Below are positions 12,937-25,540 of a DNA stretch of 64,000 nt, one piece after another. The stretch lies in contig CP136063.1 of assembly GCA_032622095.1 (NCBI GenBank), forward strand, positions 86,467,980-86,531,979, written 5' to 3'. The translations under genes and the position numbers were made by a program. This DNA comes from Siphonodentalium dalli. Lineage: Eukaryota; Mollusca; Scaphopoda; Gadilida; Siphonodentaliidae. How positions within the stretch are numbered: the first letter of the stretch is position 1; each line of letters begins with the position of its first letter. A model generated the notes under the pieces. It saw only the letters and a list, made by a program, of their open reading frames with translations. It did not search any database and was not told the origin of the DNA.

Positions 12937-14419
12937 ACGAGAGGCCAATCACGATCGGCAGATGTTAACCCATCCCTTGGCGATAGTAAATTACTCTGAT
13001 CGGAACCATAAATGAGAGTTTTGATGGTGACTTATAGAGTATACTGTTATGCACTATTATAGACAATGTACATTAGACAAATTATTGAAATTAATGGGTA
13101 ACTCACATTTATATAAGATAATGCAATGGAACCGGATCTGTAATGCTGCACCACCACAGCCTTGGGTTAAATGTGAAAAGGTGACCTGGACATGGAATAC
13201 TTGGTCAAGAGATTCCTATTTAAGTTTACAATGATAATGTATCAAATTCAACCCACAACAGCCATCAAGATAAACACCTCAATGCTGACCCATTAGTATC
13301 AATTATACAGCAGAGCTGTCAACAAATCACAGGCATTGTTTGTGTTAAAGTCTGGCATCTCTATGAAACCAATAACATTTATAATGACCTCATACCATCT
13401 GTAGAGTGATGTTCTAGTCTACTGTTAACAGCATGTGATGTGTATTGTTGAAATTTTTTTTAATTAGATACCATAGGTTTCTTTATCTGCACAATGGCAT
13501 AAGAGACATCAGAAAATAATATAGCCATATTAATAGCTAAGTAGTCCAAAGGCATGGGATGGAATTGGTGAATATCGCTCCAAACAAATTTACCAGGACA
13601 TAACAATATTTTGATCCGATTTAAACCAACTTTGGTGTGCTGATTCAGGGTGCCCTTGGCGGAGTTATAATGGTGTTAGTTTTTCAAATTTTGTTAACTT
13701 TAAATAAAAAAAAAATGTTTTTTGAATTATTTAAATTTTTATTTTATTTATTTATTTATATATATTTTTTAATTGAGCAAGGAATTAAATAAAAAAAAAA
13801 TTCTTTTAAGAGTGAATATTTTTTCGAAAAAGTGCCATAACTCAGTTAAAAATAGTCGGATCAAACCCATATTCGAACTTGATCTGTCTTTTGTGCTGAG
13901 AAATTCATATACAAAATTTGGTTCTAATCAGATAGAAAATGTTCAAGTTATCGCACCATGCGTAAAGTGTCTACAGACAGACAGACAGACTAATGACTCG
14001 AAATTAAGTGGATCTTTAAAACAAACTAAGAAGGATAACTCTAGAATGGAAAACGTAAATAATGTCAGTTGGTGACTCTTTTTGATAGCAGTCACTGCAC
14101 GAAGGCGAATAATCAGATCTGATAACCCATGGCTGAGATCTGCACGGACGGGCACACGAAGACATTATTTCCAGATGAACAAAGAAGTATATCTTTGAAA
14201 CGGAAAAATGTGAGCAACGTCATTTCCTCCTCATTTGAAAGCACTGATGGTGGCAAACACCTGTGCACAATTTAATTCATATTCGATAACGCATGGCTGA
14301 GATATAATCCCGGATGGATGCACAGACTCCTTTTTTGAAAGTACTTTCGGTGGTTCCCCCCCCCCCCCCCCATACCAAATTTCATTCAGATCTGATAACC
14401 CATGGGTGATGTATAAGCC
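12937..14419. other. Intergenic, no gene seen
   Basis: No convincing gene. 13830-14030 is a dispersed repeat (gccataactcagttaaaaat ... gacagacagac) also seen near 24.6 and 43.99 kb. It is followed by a relic of the family A right end (ctcgaaattaagtgg) and two diverged ~165-bp units. A C run lies at 14357-14370. Confidence 0.5.
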
Positions 14420-14823
14420 AAGCCTTGAAATAGTGTCTGTCATTTGAAGAATGAGGTCCCCAGATGGTGATTTTAGTGATGCTACCCCGCACGGCAGGGT
14501 AGCATCAACAAATTCACCCTCTGGGAACTCTCATTCTGCTGAGGCCTCAATTGCTATGGCAGACCTAGAATCAGATTTAAGTTCCCCAGTTGAAATTGGT
14601 GATGTTCAGCCATTAATCACCTCGATTATGCATTTTATCTTCTGCAAATTATGGGATACAGAAACTGAACAGAAGGAAAAAAGTAACTAAAAACAATGTT
14701 AATTTGAGGCTATATAATTAATGAGGTCCCCATAGGGTGAATTTGGTGATTCTAGCCCGCTGTGCATGGTAGCATCACTAAATTCACCCTCTTGGGACCT
14801 CATTCTGCAGATGACGGACAGAC
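14420..14823. mobile_element. Family B nested-palindrome element, long form
   Basis: Left terminus caagccttgaaatagtgtct leads into a palindromic arm (gaggtcccc ... ggga) with a loop near 14490. A ~190-bp unique core follows, then a second palindromic arm. Its closing terminus has been replaced near 14820. Related copies: 19.07, 27.46, 47.77, 49.28, 51.65, 54.89, 55.89, 57.10 and 58.22 kb. Confidence 0.8.
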
Positions 14824-15689
14824 AATGTCAATCCAGTATAATCACACACCCCTCTACATTCACACAGTTAGCGCCCATAAGAATCAGCACATTTCACCAT
14901 ACGGTTTACACGAACTTTTCCGAGGTTCATAAACCAATAACTGAAGTTGATACTTCATAAAAAACCATGAACCACCTATGTCATTTCAAGCCGATCATGG
15001 GTACGTGTTCGCTACATGTTGTACACTTCATAAAATGCTATGAACAACCTACATCACTTCCAAGATGATTGGGAGACTTTGTGTTACTTACAATTGTTTT
15101 AGTAGTTTTGAAAAGTTGTTCATGTTCTGTTCTATTAATATGGAGTTGTATATGATTATAAGGAATGACTTGAATATCGATTGGGGTCATTGGTTTTGAC
15201 CGGCAGAGTAATTAAACAAAGTTTGTTTAAGAAATGAATATAGTGTTCGGGGTTTACACTAAGTGTTCCCCCAACGACCAGTGTGGTATCCCCCCAATAA
15301 CACAGACACACACTACATTCATTTGTTTATATTCATAAAGATTTTTGATGATTTATTCCCATAAAAAAGCTGAGTGTATTCTTATTTATTTTGACGAAAT
15401 CTGCCGATAATTTGAGACTAGCCCACACAGCACATTAAGTCTACACAATTTAAGATTTTCAAACTCTTAGCTACGATAACTTGATCGATATATATAACTG
15501 GTTTCAGATGCAATTCGGCTGAACTTATAGAAGCATGCCCAATTATTCTGCTGACTGCGTTTGGTGATTAGTTCAGTTTTAACTTTCTGTTCATGATACA
15601 CTCTTCGCATTATGGGGATGTGAACCAGATAACCCGCATTATGGGGATGTGAACCAGATAACCCAATTGGCAGTTGACCAATCAAACAA

Positions 15690-15850
15690 CATTCAATTTT
15701 CTTATAGTTATCCACGGGAACAGTCAGAAGCTGTTTTTCCTTGAAACGTAAGTTATCACGCCCTGGTGCATACAACGTAAGAAGGTCCGAGATGTATACT
15801 GGAGAAGAGGAATAAAAGTAACGATAGCAGAACGTTGCTAACTTGAAGTA
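15690..15850 (-). mobile_element. LINE RT fragment
   Basis: The minus frame reads FKLATFCYRYF...VYISDLLTLYAPGRDNLR. This aligns block by block with the better preserved LINE at 48.35 kb (FKLAMFCYLQF...EYISGLLILYKLGRDNLR). Same family, short remnant. It runs out into unrelated sequence, and 15600-15660 contains a 29-bp direct repeat. Confidence 0.7.
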
Positions 15851-15945
15851 TAGCTCTGATCACCGACCACGTTTGACAACATTGTAAGCACCATCTCCCA
15901 TTCACATAGGCACCATTTTATTGCACAAACTTTTCTCATTTCTAA

Positions 15946-16432
15946 TTAAAGGTACTCAATCCGTAAAGAGGGTCCCCATCTCAACAGATTCCAACAACAA
16001 CAATTCGATCAGAGGGTCCTATATTACTATTTCTTTGGCTTTGGGGGTAAAAAATATTTGATTCGAGTCGAGGAACCCATCAAACAAAGCTCAGAGTTAT
16101 TAGATATTGATTTTTGAAATTTGTTAATTTCTCGAGATGAGTACTAATAATTGCCGTCAATTTTGAAACCTGCTCGAGATGATTACACCAAACTCTATTC
16201 AAACAGACAAGGATGGATAACTCTAAAATCAAGTGGTAATAATCACGCAATTTTGACTACGTACTGGGCCAGAAAGAATTCCCGATAATGAAAAATAATA
16301 GATTTCTAAAATCGATATCTAACAAATCTGAGCTTTGATGGGTGACTTCCTCGACTCGAATCAAATATTTTTGACCCCCGAAGCCATTGAAATAGTAATT
16401 GAGATGAGTTTTATCGGATTGAGTACCTTTAA
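15946..16432. mobile_element. Family E MITE, copy 1
   Basis: TTAA-aggtactcaatccg at the left and cggattgagtacctTTAA at the right. It lies in inverted orientation to the 18.18-kb copy. About 480 bp with no coding capacity. It sits immediately upstream of the first visible esterase exon. Confidence 0.8.
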
Positions 16433-16615
16433 GTGTCCCAATACAGACCCAAAACGCCACCTCTATGGTGGGCATTGGACACCATACCATAGGCGATGGC
16501 AACGACACTAACCCTCTCCAATTGTTTGAACGTGACTTCATCAGCATCACTAATTATATCACCACAATGGTTGACAACTTGTGATAATATGAATAAATAA
16601 TTTCCTTTATTACAG

Positions 16616-17322
16616 AAATCATAGATCCAGTGGAGTCATCTTATGCAGCGGGGTCTTATTTATCACTGTCATGAACTTGTGGTTAATACAGATATCCAGA
16701 TACAGAACATACCATGGTGATCTTCGGCACACGGATGCATACATAGGGTTTTCTTCCCAGGTGATGCCCCCAGATATGCTAGAAGTGAATGGCAATTCAG
16801 GGTCTGGCAAAAGATGCCCGCCGATAAAGTGTAAACATTTTGCGATGACAGCATCCCATGGGAAATGGGTTAAGCGACAAATTTCCATATCAGAAAAGGT
16901 GGAGATGGCAAGACATCGTGCAGCAGTTTATAAACGATTCAAACTGCCAGATACCGGTTTCTTCAGAGAGGATGAACTCTGTGGGAACGTTACTGTAGGA
17001 TCGTTCAGAGCATTGTGTGACCCAGACGGGGACAACCCTTGTTGTTATGACAACAGATGCATCAAAAGATCTACAAAAGAGTGTCAGTGTCATCATTGCT
17101 ATGATTTAAGAACTAAGCTTCACGCAGATATATCAACTTGGGTCCCAGACAACCCGTCATGTCATCCTGAAGAAATGACTCCTACCGAGATGTGTGACAT
17201 TTTGAATGGTAAAAGTTTCACTTTCTTCGGAGACTCAATCGTGAGACATGTATATACAGCCTTCCTCATGTTGGTGACTGGAGATATGAATGCTGGCGCA
17301 TTAGGTGCAACAACACCTAAAC
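16616..17322 (+). CDS. Esterase exon with signal anchor and GDS nucleophile
   Basis: Acceptor AG at 16614-16615 and donor GT at 17323-17324. It starts in phase 2 (one base completes a codon), so a coding exon must precede it if splicing occurs here. Family E elements lie on both sides (15946-16432 and 17398-17780). Confidence 0.8.
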
Positions 17323-20300
17323 GTGAGTTTCTGTCTTATTGAATGGTATTTTTTAGAGAAGATTAACGAAGTCACTCTATCCGATAGAGTGACATTGTTA
17401 AAGATCCGATTTAATGCCCCTAAATTACTATTTCTTCGGCATCGGGGTAAAAAATATTAGATTTTAGTCGAGTAATCCACTCATCAAAGCCCAGAATGAT
17501 CAGATTTTGAGTTTTGAAATCTGTTATTTTTCACCACCTCAAATATTTGGCGGTCTGGCAAATATTCAACGAATGCCAACTGATATACTCTCGATACCAA
17601 ATTACATTGAACAAAATGTTGATATATAACACTTAGGGGCAATTTTATACTATAGTTGACAGTGGTTAGCATTATTTGGCAATTAATCGATTCTGATAAC
17701 TGAAGCGGCATTTCAAGAAATGTATTTGTTGCTGGAATCTGATGATATGGGGACCATCAAATCGGATTGTGTACCTTTAATCTTCTCTGATAAGGATTAG
17801 GTTGGCCAACATTTACGAAATAGGGACTTGACACCTTAAGTTCAACAACAGCTAACTATGAGTTTGTATCTTATTGAATGGTAGTTTATAATAAGGAATA
17901 GGTTTATTAATACCCAGCATCCAAGTAATGGGGGCCTAGTTAATTCAGGATCTCTTCATAACCAAGAATTTACAATTGTTATTTTCATGGTTATTGACCA
18001 AATCAATGTTTTATCGATTCGTGCAAACTTGGTTGTGGCTTTGGTTGGTCAATCTTAAAACTGCAGTGACTGAAATAATTGCCAGATCAGCCTCGTGAAA
18101 ATAATCTTCCACATATCACTCGCTGATAAAATGAATACGCCACTCAAAACAGTTAACTTTTATTTAATAAATGAATGTAGTTTAAAGGTACTCAATCCGA
18201 TCGGAGGGTCCTATATTACTATTTCTTTGGCTTTGGGGGTAAAAAATAATTGATTCGAGTCGAGGAACCTACCAATAAACGCTCAGGGTGATCAGATATC
18301 GATATTTGAAGTTTCGTTATTTCTATTCTTTCTGTCCCAGAACACAGTCAAAATTGCGTTATTATTACCACTTGATTTTAGAGTTATCCATCCTTGTCTG
18401 TTTGAATAGTGTTTTGGTGTACACATCTCGAGCAGATTACGAAGTTAAGGGCAATTATTAGTACTCATCTCGAGAAAATAACAAATTTCAAAAATCAATA
18501 TCTAATAACTCTGAGCTTTGTTTGATGGGTTCCTCGACTCGAATAAAATATTTTTTACTCCCAAAGCCCAAGAAATAGTAATATAGGACCCTCTGATCGG
18601 ATTGTTGTTGTTGGAATCTGTTGAGATGGGGACCCTCTGATCGGATTGAGTACCTTTAAGTGTGTTTTATTGAAGGGTACTGTGGCTGCTTGGCACATGT
18701 GATCCAATGGCCAGTGACATACCCCTCAATAAAACACACTCAAACTACATCCATCACTTAAATTGATATAGGTTTTTCCTTGTTAATTTCTATAAACTCA
18801 GCTGAATTTTTTCTGAAATCTTTCTGATCCGCAGTTTGGATATTATACCATGTGCACTGTTAGTTAGCCCAATATTATACCATGTGCACTGTTAGTTAGC
18901 CCAATATTATACCATGTGCACTGTTAGTTAGCCCAATATTATACCTGTAAATTGAGTTAGCGATCGTTTAGTCTATGGCCACACACATAAAAAGCATGCC
19001 CAGTTATTCTATACACCACTTTTAGCCATCTAGGTAAACAACATGTGACATTTTATTGGGATATAACCAAGCCTTGAAATAGTGTCTGTCATTTGCAGAA
19101 TGAGGTCCCCAGAGGGTGAATTTAGTGATGCTACCCCCGCATAGCGGGCTAGCATAACCAAATTCACCCTCTGGGGACCTCATTCTGCTTACACCTCAGC
19201 AGAATGAGGCTCCCAGAGGATGAATTTGGTGATGCTAGCCCGCTATGCGGGGTAGCATCACTAAATTCACCCTCTGGGGACCTCATTCTGCAAATGACAG
19301 ACACCCTATTTCAAGGCTTGGATATAACATGCATGACACAATTGGCAGTTGACTAATCAATGAACAGGATTTAGTGTAACACACACAGGATATTTAAATA
19401 TTAGATATCGCCTGTGTATGTTACAATAAATCATGTTCGATGATGGTCAACTACCGATTGGATCATGTGTTTCATATCCGAATAAAACACCATAACACGA
19501 ACTGACGTCACATCTTTTTGAGCTAGATAACTAAATGTGGTAGATATAATAACTGTACCCGGCCATAGACTAACCATACGATAATTCAAATAATATCTGA
19601 AATGCAGGCAGAATTCAGGGAAAACATTCATCTGAGCTAATAAAATATAAGAAACTAGCTGAAACGGGCTCCCTTCGGAAGCCTTTATTCAGCATCCGAG
19701 GGCCCAGCAGCCCTTGTGCACACATTTGGACCTAAATATTCGACTTATTTGATTCTAAAATAAGCCAAGCCCATAGTGGACTTATACCCATTATTCTGTT
19801 GGATGGAGCAGGCCAGTGAAAACACATATATAAAGAATGTAAATCTGGTCTGCAAATAGGTTCATATTGAACCTAAATATTCAAATTTATTTGATTCTGA
19901 AATATGCCCATAAGGAGCTTATTTCAATTTGTGTTTTTTTTATTTATTTAATCAAATTTTTAAAAATAAATTTGTTTTAAAACTAATGCCGTTATAACCT
20001 CTGCCAGGTTACCTCGAGTCACCACACCAATTTTTTTTTTATATATATATATAGATGAAAGTAGTTTGAGTGTGCCCAACTGCCACAGTGCTATACACTT
20101 CAATAAAACACACAAACTACATTCATTTCTTAACCCTTTCATGATTGGAGCTTTATGAAATTTTGCGAAAACCCTGTGCCAATGCATTCTCTTATATATG
20201 CAAGTCTCCCATAGGGCACCTCACATATATAAGAGAATGCATTGGCCTAACACTATTTATCTTGACCTTGTAAGCCAGTGCATTCTCATATATATGCAAG

Positions 20301-20995
20301 GTGATCATTGGTTGACTCACATATATGTAAGAGAATGCATTGGCACAGGGTCTTTAATGCTGCACCAGTGCAGCTCCCGTCATGAAAGGATTAAATGAAT
20401 ACTTGGTTCATTTATTTCAATTGCAGATATGAGGGCTAAGTGCAAGAAGATGAGTATGATATCTGACATTCAGTGCCAACACTACCTCGCTAAATCAACG
20501 AGTTTGTGCAATAACTCAGTCGTGGTGGAATACGTTAAGGAACTCAAGGCTTCAGAAGCCACTCCAGACAAAATGAGGACTATAGTGGAGAGTCGCCATG
20601 GAAACCATCACCTGTTATTATCATTAGGAATTCATCATAACTACAACTTTTCTATAGTTAAGTCACTCGTTTTAGAACCTCTTCTGAAAATATGTGAAAA
20701 GAGATTGAATATTCACTGGTTGTTAAATCATAAGCCAGGACTTGAAAAATCACCAAATTTCGATTCACAGAATTGGAAGAGCGTGATTAATTTTAACACA
20801 GATGTTGGAGGATATTTAATGAAGAGGGGTGTGTCAGTGCTTAATTTCTATAATATGACGGAAACAGCGTATAGCTTCGATGGAACTCATTATTCGCTGG
20901 CTGTTAATATGCTTAAAGCTATGATAATCATGCAGAAGATGAAGCATTTACAATGTGAAGACGGCCTTAATAGAAAAAACATTAGAAGTGTTTAA
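16616..20995 (+). CDS. Type II membrane PC-esterase (SGNH/GDSL fold), two visible exons
   Basis: Spliced coding region joining 16616-17322 and 20427-20995. After the acceptor ttacag, the open frame gives a hydrophobic stretch GVILCSGVLFITV.NLWLI, a probable signal anchor. A Cys-rich middle follows (LCGN, NPCCYDNRC, CQCHHC), then the nucleophile block FFGDSIVRH (catalytic Ser in the codon at 17235) and, in exon 2, DGTHYS (Asp/His of the triad, 20879-20890). The GDS...DxxH pattern and Cys layout match metazoan PC-esterase proteins related to the NXPE/TBL groups, which act on glycans in the secretory pathway. The substrate is unknown. The donor (c|gtgagt) and acceptor (ttgcag) leave frame CAT-ATG intact. 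The first ATG, 16671, falls inside the anchor, so the true start is probably in an unseen upstream exon. From 16671 the protein is 406 residues. Confidence 0.85.
17398..17780. mobile_element. Family E MITE, copy 2
   Basis: TTAA-agatccgattt ... atcggattgtgtacctTTAA. A shorter, diverged copy 76 bp into the esterase intron. Confidence 0.75.
18182..18659. mobile_element. Family E MITE, copy 3 (full length)
   Basis: TTAA-aggtactcaatccgatcgg at the left and its complement at the right, ending TTAA. The best preserved copy, with partly complementary halves (ctttggctttggggg against cccaaagcccaag). It lies within the esterase intron. Confidence 0.85.
18841..18952. repeat. 32-bp tandem repeat, ~3.5 copies
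   Basis: Nearly identical units of tattataccatgtgcactgt plus tagttagcccaa, with period 32. A recent minisatellite in the esterase intron. Confidence 0.9.
19068..19320. mobile_element. Family B element, compact full-length form
   Basis: Termini caagccttgaaatagtgtct and its complement enclose two tandem palindromes, so the element is a palindrome of palindromes. About 253 bp, nearly identical to the copy at 57100-57353. The ~190-bp core of the long form is deleted. It lies in the esterase intron. Confidence 0.88.
20130..20394. mobile_element. Family C TTAA foldback element
   Basis: TTAA-ccctttcatgattgg at the left and tcatgaaagga-TTAA at the right. Two internal hairpins are built on gcattctcttatatatg and its complement. 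The TTAA duplication and CCCTTT end are typical of piggyBac-type MITEs. It ends 32 bp before the esterase 3' exon acceptor. Confidence 0.88.
20427..20995 (+). CDS. Esterase terminal exon with DxxH triad residues
   Basis: Acceptor ttgcag at 20421-20426. 189 residues, then TAA at 20993-20995. It carries the DGTH motif (20879-20890), followed by a hydrophobic helix-like segment. The stop codon lies inside the TTAA at 20992-20995, where a family C element begins, so the 3' UTR is wholly transposon sequence. Confidence 0.87.
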
Positions 20996-21032
20996 CTCAT
21001 TCATGAAGGGAGCTGCGCTGATTCAGCATTAA

Positions 21033-21377
21033 CCCTTTACCCAACAAACCGGCCAAAAACGGTCAAATAAAGCTGCAACAGCCTAAATTATCTTGGGTCT
21101 GTCTCAATAAAACCATACAAATATTGTGATGGTTACAGTTATGCCCTGTGCCAATGCATTCTCTTATATATCCGAGTCGACCATAGGTCGCTTCGCATAT
21201 ATCCTAAAACAAATCTTTTTTTAACACTTTTTACCATTTTTTCTTACATTCTTTAACAATTTTATAATTTATAATGTGTTAAGCCAATGCATTCTCTTAT
21301 ATATGCGAGGCGACCTATGGTCGACTCGCATATATAAGAGAATGCATTGGCACAGGGCCGTTCTGTTGGGTAAAGGG
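21033..21377. mobile_element. Nested TTAA element (piggyBac-like ends)
   Basis: Ends ccctttacccaac and gttgggtaaaggg, flanked on both sides by TTAA (21029-21032, 21378-21381), a clean target duplication. The interior borrows a family C-type hairpin (gcattctcttatatat) plus about 100 bp of other sequence. Confidence 0.88.
21066..21111 (+). terminator. Candidate poly(A) signals for the esterase
   Basis: AATAAA occurs at 21066-21071 and 21106-21111, about 70-115 bases after the stop codon and inside the nested TTAA element. No canonical hexamer lies between the stop and these. They are the likeliest polyadenylation signals, but no transcript was seen. Confidence 0.5.
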
Positions 21378-21694
21378 TTAAAGATCCTGTACCTGTGCAT
21401 TCTCTTATATATGCAAGTCTCCCACTCCCATAGGGATCCTCTCATATATAAGAGAATGCACTGGCTTACAAGGTCAAGGAAAATGTTGTTTGGCCAATGC
21501 ATTCTCTTATCTACGGGAGGCTCGCATATATATGAGAATTCATTGGCACAGGGTTTTCGCAACATTTCAGGAAGCTCCAGTCATGGAAAGGTGAATTTCC
21601 ACCTCAAATGTACATGTAGATGGATACTATGTCGTCAGTGGTCATGTTTGACTGAAATTATCTTTCGCAAAACTTTTTCTGAAATATTTTTTTT

Positions 21695-21935
21695 TTTGGC
21701 CAAATTCTTCTAGTTGTTTACAAATAATTTTCAACCAGAATTAATCATTGTTTTTTTCATGGTTTTATAAGGGTTTGTTTAAAAATAATCATACATTTTA
21801 AAGATGTATACATCAGCATACATCTTTAAAATATATGATCTTTTAAAAACTAAATCTTATAAAACCATGAAAATCAATGCCCCTAAACGACAATTAATTT
21901 TGGTTGAAATTGTTAGAATTTTGGCAAAAAAAACA
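21695..21935. mobile_element. AT-rich foldback element
   Basis: Long palindrome: attttcaaccagaattaat ... catggttttataag on the left, with the complement cttataaaaccatg ... attaattttggttgaaa on the right, around a central hairpin at acattttaaagatgta. No coding capacity. Confidence 0.75.
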
Positions 21936-21997
21936 ACAACACCCCAAGACTTTCTATATCCATTCTTGTAATCGAAATAAAAAAATATTTGAGGACT

Positions 21998-22075
21998 TAT
22001 TACAAAAAGTCTGTGTTAAACGAATCGTTTATGTGTTAAACGAATCGTTTAACACATAGTCTTTTTGTAATAATA
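21998..22075. repeat. Hairpin containing a doubled palindrome
   Basis: attacaaaaagtctgtg ... acacatagtctttttgtaat arms enclose two copies of ttaaacgaatcgttta. Probably a miniature foldback element. Confidence 0.75.
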
Positions 22076-22844
22076 ATAACACGTTTTCTGATTCATCCAT
22101 TGCAATTGAATCAGAAGATCTGGAGGGACAATAACAATTATCTGAAAAATAACAAACCTCACAAAAATGTCTGGTAATCTTTGTCGGTATTTGGCTAACA
22201 TTAGCTTGTGATAGGCATACTTTCACAATCAATAGAATTTTTCCACAAGCATCGAAAACAAATTCGTCTGACAGAGCTTTTAGTATTTATTTAGCATTTA
22301 GTATAGAAAGGGATAAATAAGACATTAGAGGTGGTAAATTGAGCTGTATAAATATTGTCTAGACAATTTGGGAGTGACATTGAATATACTGTAGTAAATA
22401 AGAGTTGTCTTAGTGAATTGATATTCAGGTCTATGTAGGTACCTCCCTTATAAAACTCAATGAGTATGGAATTAGACGCTAACAGCCAAATCAATTCCCT
22501 TTACATTAGTATATTTCCACAAAGTCGCTGTGAAAATTTTCAGCTAAAAAAAATTAATGTTAAAAAAACCCCTAAAATTAATATTTGGTAATTTCCAGGA
22601 GAATTTGGCAAAAATAGCATTTATCTCAACTGATGTCACTGTTATAAGAAATAATAAACCTAGATACCATGGATCCAAAATTATAATTCTAGTCAATGTT
22701 TTGTGTATGATAATATAATCCGATATATTGTTAAATATGTGTTCAAGGTTTCAAACTATCTTTTACAAAATCTGATTTTTTGCTTTTTATTAAGATAATG
22801 CTGGATAATATGTGAAATAACATGTTTGAACAGAGTGGTTTTAT

Positions 22845-23026
22845 CTACAGTAATGCCCTAAATAATCGACTCTTTAACCACAGCAGAATAATGGGTAATT
22901 TTTCAGGATTTACTCAGTGGGAGCTTTCCGATGAATGGCAACAAGCCATATTTCCGACTAAATCCTGAAAAATTACCCATAATTCTGCTGTGGTTAAGGT
23001 GTCGATTATTTAGGCCATTACTGTAC
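22845..23026. mobile_element. TA-flanked foldback element (Tc1/mariner-like ends)
   Basis: Starts ctacagtaatgccctaaata, ends in the complement ggccattactgtac. The arms match through attacccataattctgctgtg. Related copies: 25541-25649 (half) and 33555-33772 (complete). Confidence 0.82.
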
Positions 23027-23136
23027 ATCGAAGAAACTACTTTGTTGAAGATGCTCTATCTCTTCCTGACAACAATTACAACAACACATATTTCTATGAA
23101 ACTTCTTTTCAAGGTACATTGTCTCTAACATGTTTT

Positions 23137-23392
23137 TTAACCCGTTCATGACGGGAGCTTCCTAAAAATTTTTGAAAACCCTGTGCCAATGCATTCTCTT
23201 ATATGCGAGTCTCCCATAGGGAGCCTTGCATATATAATAGAATACATTGGCCTAACAATATTTACCTTGACCTTGTAAGCTAGTGCATTCTCTTATTTAT
23301 GCGAGGCTCCCTATGTGAGACTCACATATATAAGCAATTTCACTGGCACAGGATTATTAATGCCGCATCAGCTCCCATCATGAAAGAGTTAA
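23137..23392. mobile_element. Family C foldback element
   Basis: TTAA-cccgttcatgacgggagct ... catcatgaaagag-TTAA with both internal hairpins. Intergenic. Confidence 0.87.
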
Positions 23393-25540
23393 AAGATAAA
23401 TTTCCAATAAAAAATATTGTAATGTTCTAAAAATCACGACATTTTCTGTCCAAATTCATAGAAGAAAATTAGAGAGAAACAATTTCATAGTGATAAAAGC
23501 TCTCGAATTAAAAATTATTATTTTATACATCGGAATCTATACAGAAAGTTCAGGGAAGAGATACACCATCTCTAAATGGATAATATTCTCATTTATTTTA
23601 TAAATCTTTATGATTTATAAGAACAATGATAAATTATTGTGAAGATGTGTTGTAGTTTATCCACTAGCCAGGCTATGTTTAATCCTTTGAATCCAAGACA
23701 CTGGAATACCACTCCAATCCTTATATTTCTATAATGCAGGAGACCGGAATACCTGCCCGGAAATCATACGATATTTGACATGGAACTACAGCAGTTAATG
23801 CACATATCAACTAGAACTGTACTTCTCCTTTGCACACATGAGTCACACGATTACCCTTGTAACTTTGGCAAACAAACTGGTGAAAGAGGGTCTGTTTCTT
23901 TGTGCATGCGCAGATGCATATTTTAAGAAAATATTTGCTTATTATTGTTGGCAAAGGAGAAGAATTCTGTTAATATAAATATCGTGATCAAAGCACACAC
24001 TAACTATAAGTGTTCTTCTACTTTGCACTGATGCGTCACATGTTCATCCCTCTGACTTCAAAGGGTTAAAGAAGAATGTACATACTAAGCACACTAAGTC
24101 CAGTAAGAATGGATGGAATAACCCCCTTATAATTATTATGTGGGTATCCTTTTCCCCCCCAAGTTGGGCTATCACCATACAAAAATAGAACCAGATCTGC
24201 TAATTCAGTGTCAAGTTACATGACGAAATGTTCATTCGGAAGAAAATTGACAAATTTTCAACAAGGGTCATAACTGTGATGGAAAAACCCTGTAGAATGT
24301 GGACATTTTTTCCCACCAAGCTGGGCTATCAATATAACTAATATCAATATACACAAGAACAATAAAATCTGATAACTCACACCTAAGCTACAAGGTGAAA
24401 TGATTTCATGGGTGAACAAGAGCACTGATAGGGTGTCGCAAAATATGCCTGCAGTAATTCCAACAGGCGGCGGTATCCAAATTCGAACTTGATCTGTATT
24501 TTGTGCTAGTAGACCCACATACCAAATTTCATTCCATTCAGTTCAGACTTACTCAAGTTATCATCCGGAAACAAAATTGAGTGCAAATTCCAACAAAAAG
24601 GGCCATAACTCCAGTGAAAATTGGCGGGTGGTATACGATTTCGAACTTGATCAGTATTTTGTGCTAGTAGACCCACATACCAAATTTCATTCCATTCAGT
24701 TGAGACTATCTAAAGTTATCATCTGGAAACGATAAGCGAATGGACCGAGTCAAGAGTCTTAACTTAATTCATGTGATTGAATATTACATTATGGATTATG
24801 TATTCTGAATCATTAATGTGATGTCACATGCGGGACTACTAGCGACACACAGTGTCAAACTTGAAAGCCTGTTGCAATTGGCTTTTATTTGCTGATTGTT
24901 TATACAGAAACGGCTGGACCCTCAGAAACTGAAAATTAATACATATGGGTAATTTGACCTGGGGGATCTGATTATATAGGTCTTGTTGAAATGAGATGTC
25001 TTAAAGGGGCAATAATAATGAATTCAATTAAATAATTAATTATATACCCAAAATGGATGCAATCTGGTAGTTGAAAATTGAAATACGTGGGTAAAAAGAG
25101 TACAATGCGATAGATGCTGTTGACCTAAGAGGACCTAAAGGGGCAAATATGAGCGATAAAGAGCGCTCCTTATGTTGAACAATTGTTACAGATGGGTAAC
25201 CTGACCAGGAGAATGTCATGCGATAGGCGCACACTGGCTGATAATAAAGCACTACTTACTTACCTTTGACTTTCGATGACTTAAAAGGGGGTAATAAATT
25301 ATATTAACAATAAAGAGCGTTTATTATCAGTCTGGAAGATATGTGGGAAATTGGTGGTAAAACCATTGTATGATAGGAAGAGTATTAGTCAGAGGTTACA
25401 TGTATGTCTCGTGTGTATACTGGTTGTAAATGGAATCAGGATAGAGGTGTTAGACTGTTATTTAAAATAGGCCACCAATTTTTTTCCCACATATCTTCTG
25501 GAATGATAATAAAGGTTTTTTTATATTATCATATAATCTC
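23393..25540. other. Intergenic, repeat remnants only
   Basis: No gene recognised. 24120-24760 contains diverged ~150-bp direct units (gggctatca ... accaaatttcattcc) related to 34.65-35.16 kb. 24960-25330 shows three loosely repeated ~120-bp segments around gaccta.aggggcaa. Confidence 0.5.

Larger units (their letters stand above)
20992..21594. mobile_element. Family C element at the esterase stop, with nested insertion
   Basis: The outer element starts TTAA-ctcattcatgaaggg at the stop codon and ends tcatggaaaggtgaa at 21594. A second TTAA element (21033-21377) interrupts it at an internal TTAA. Removing the insert restores a standard family C copy. Confidence 0.85.

Noticed and set aside
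14451-14690. 79-codon plus ORF
   Set aside because: Lies entirely in a family B element.
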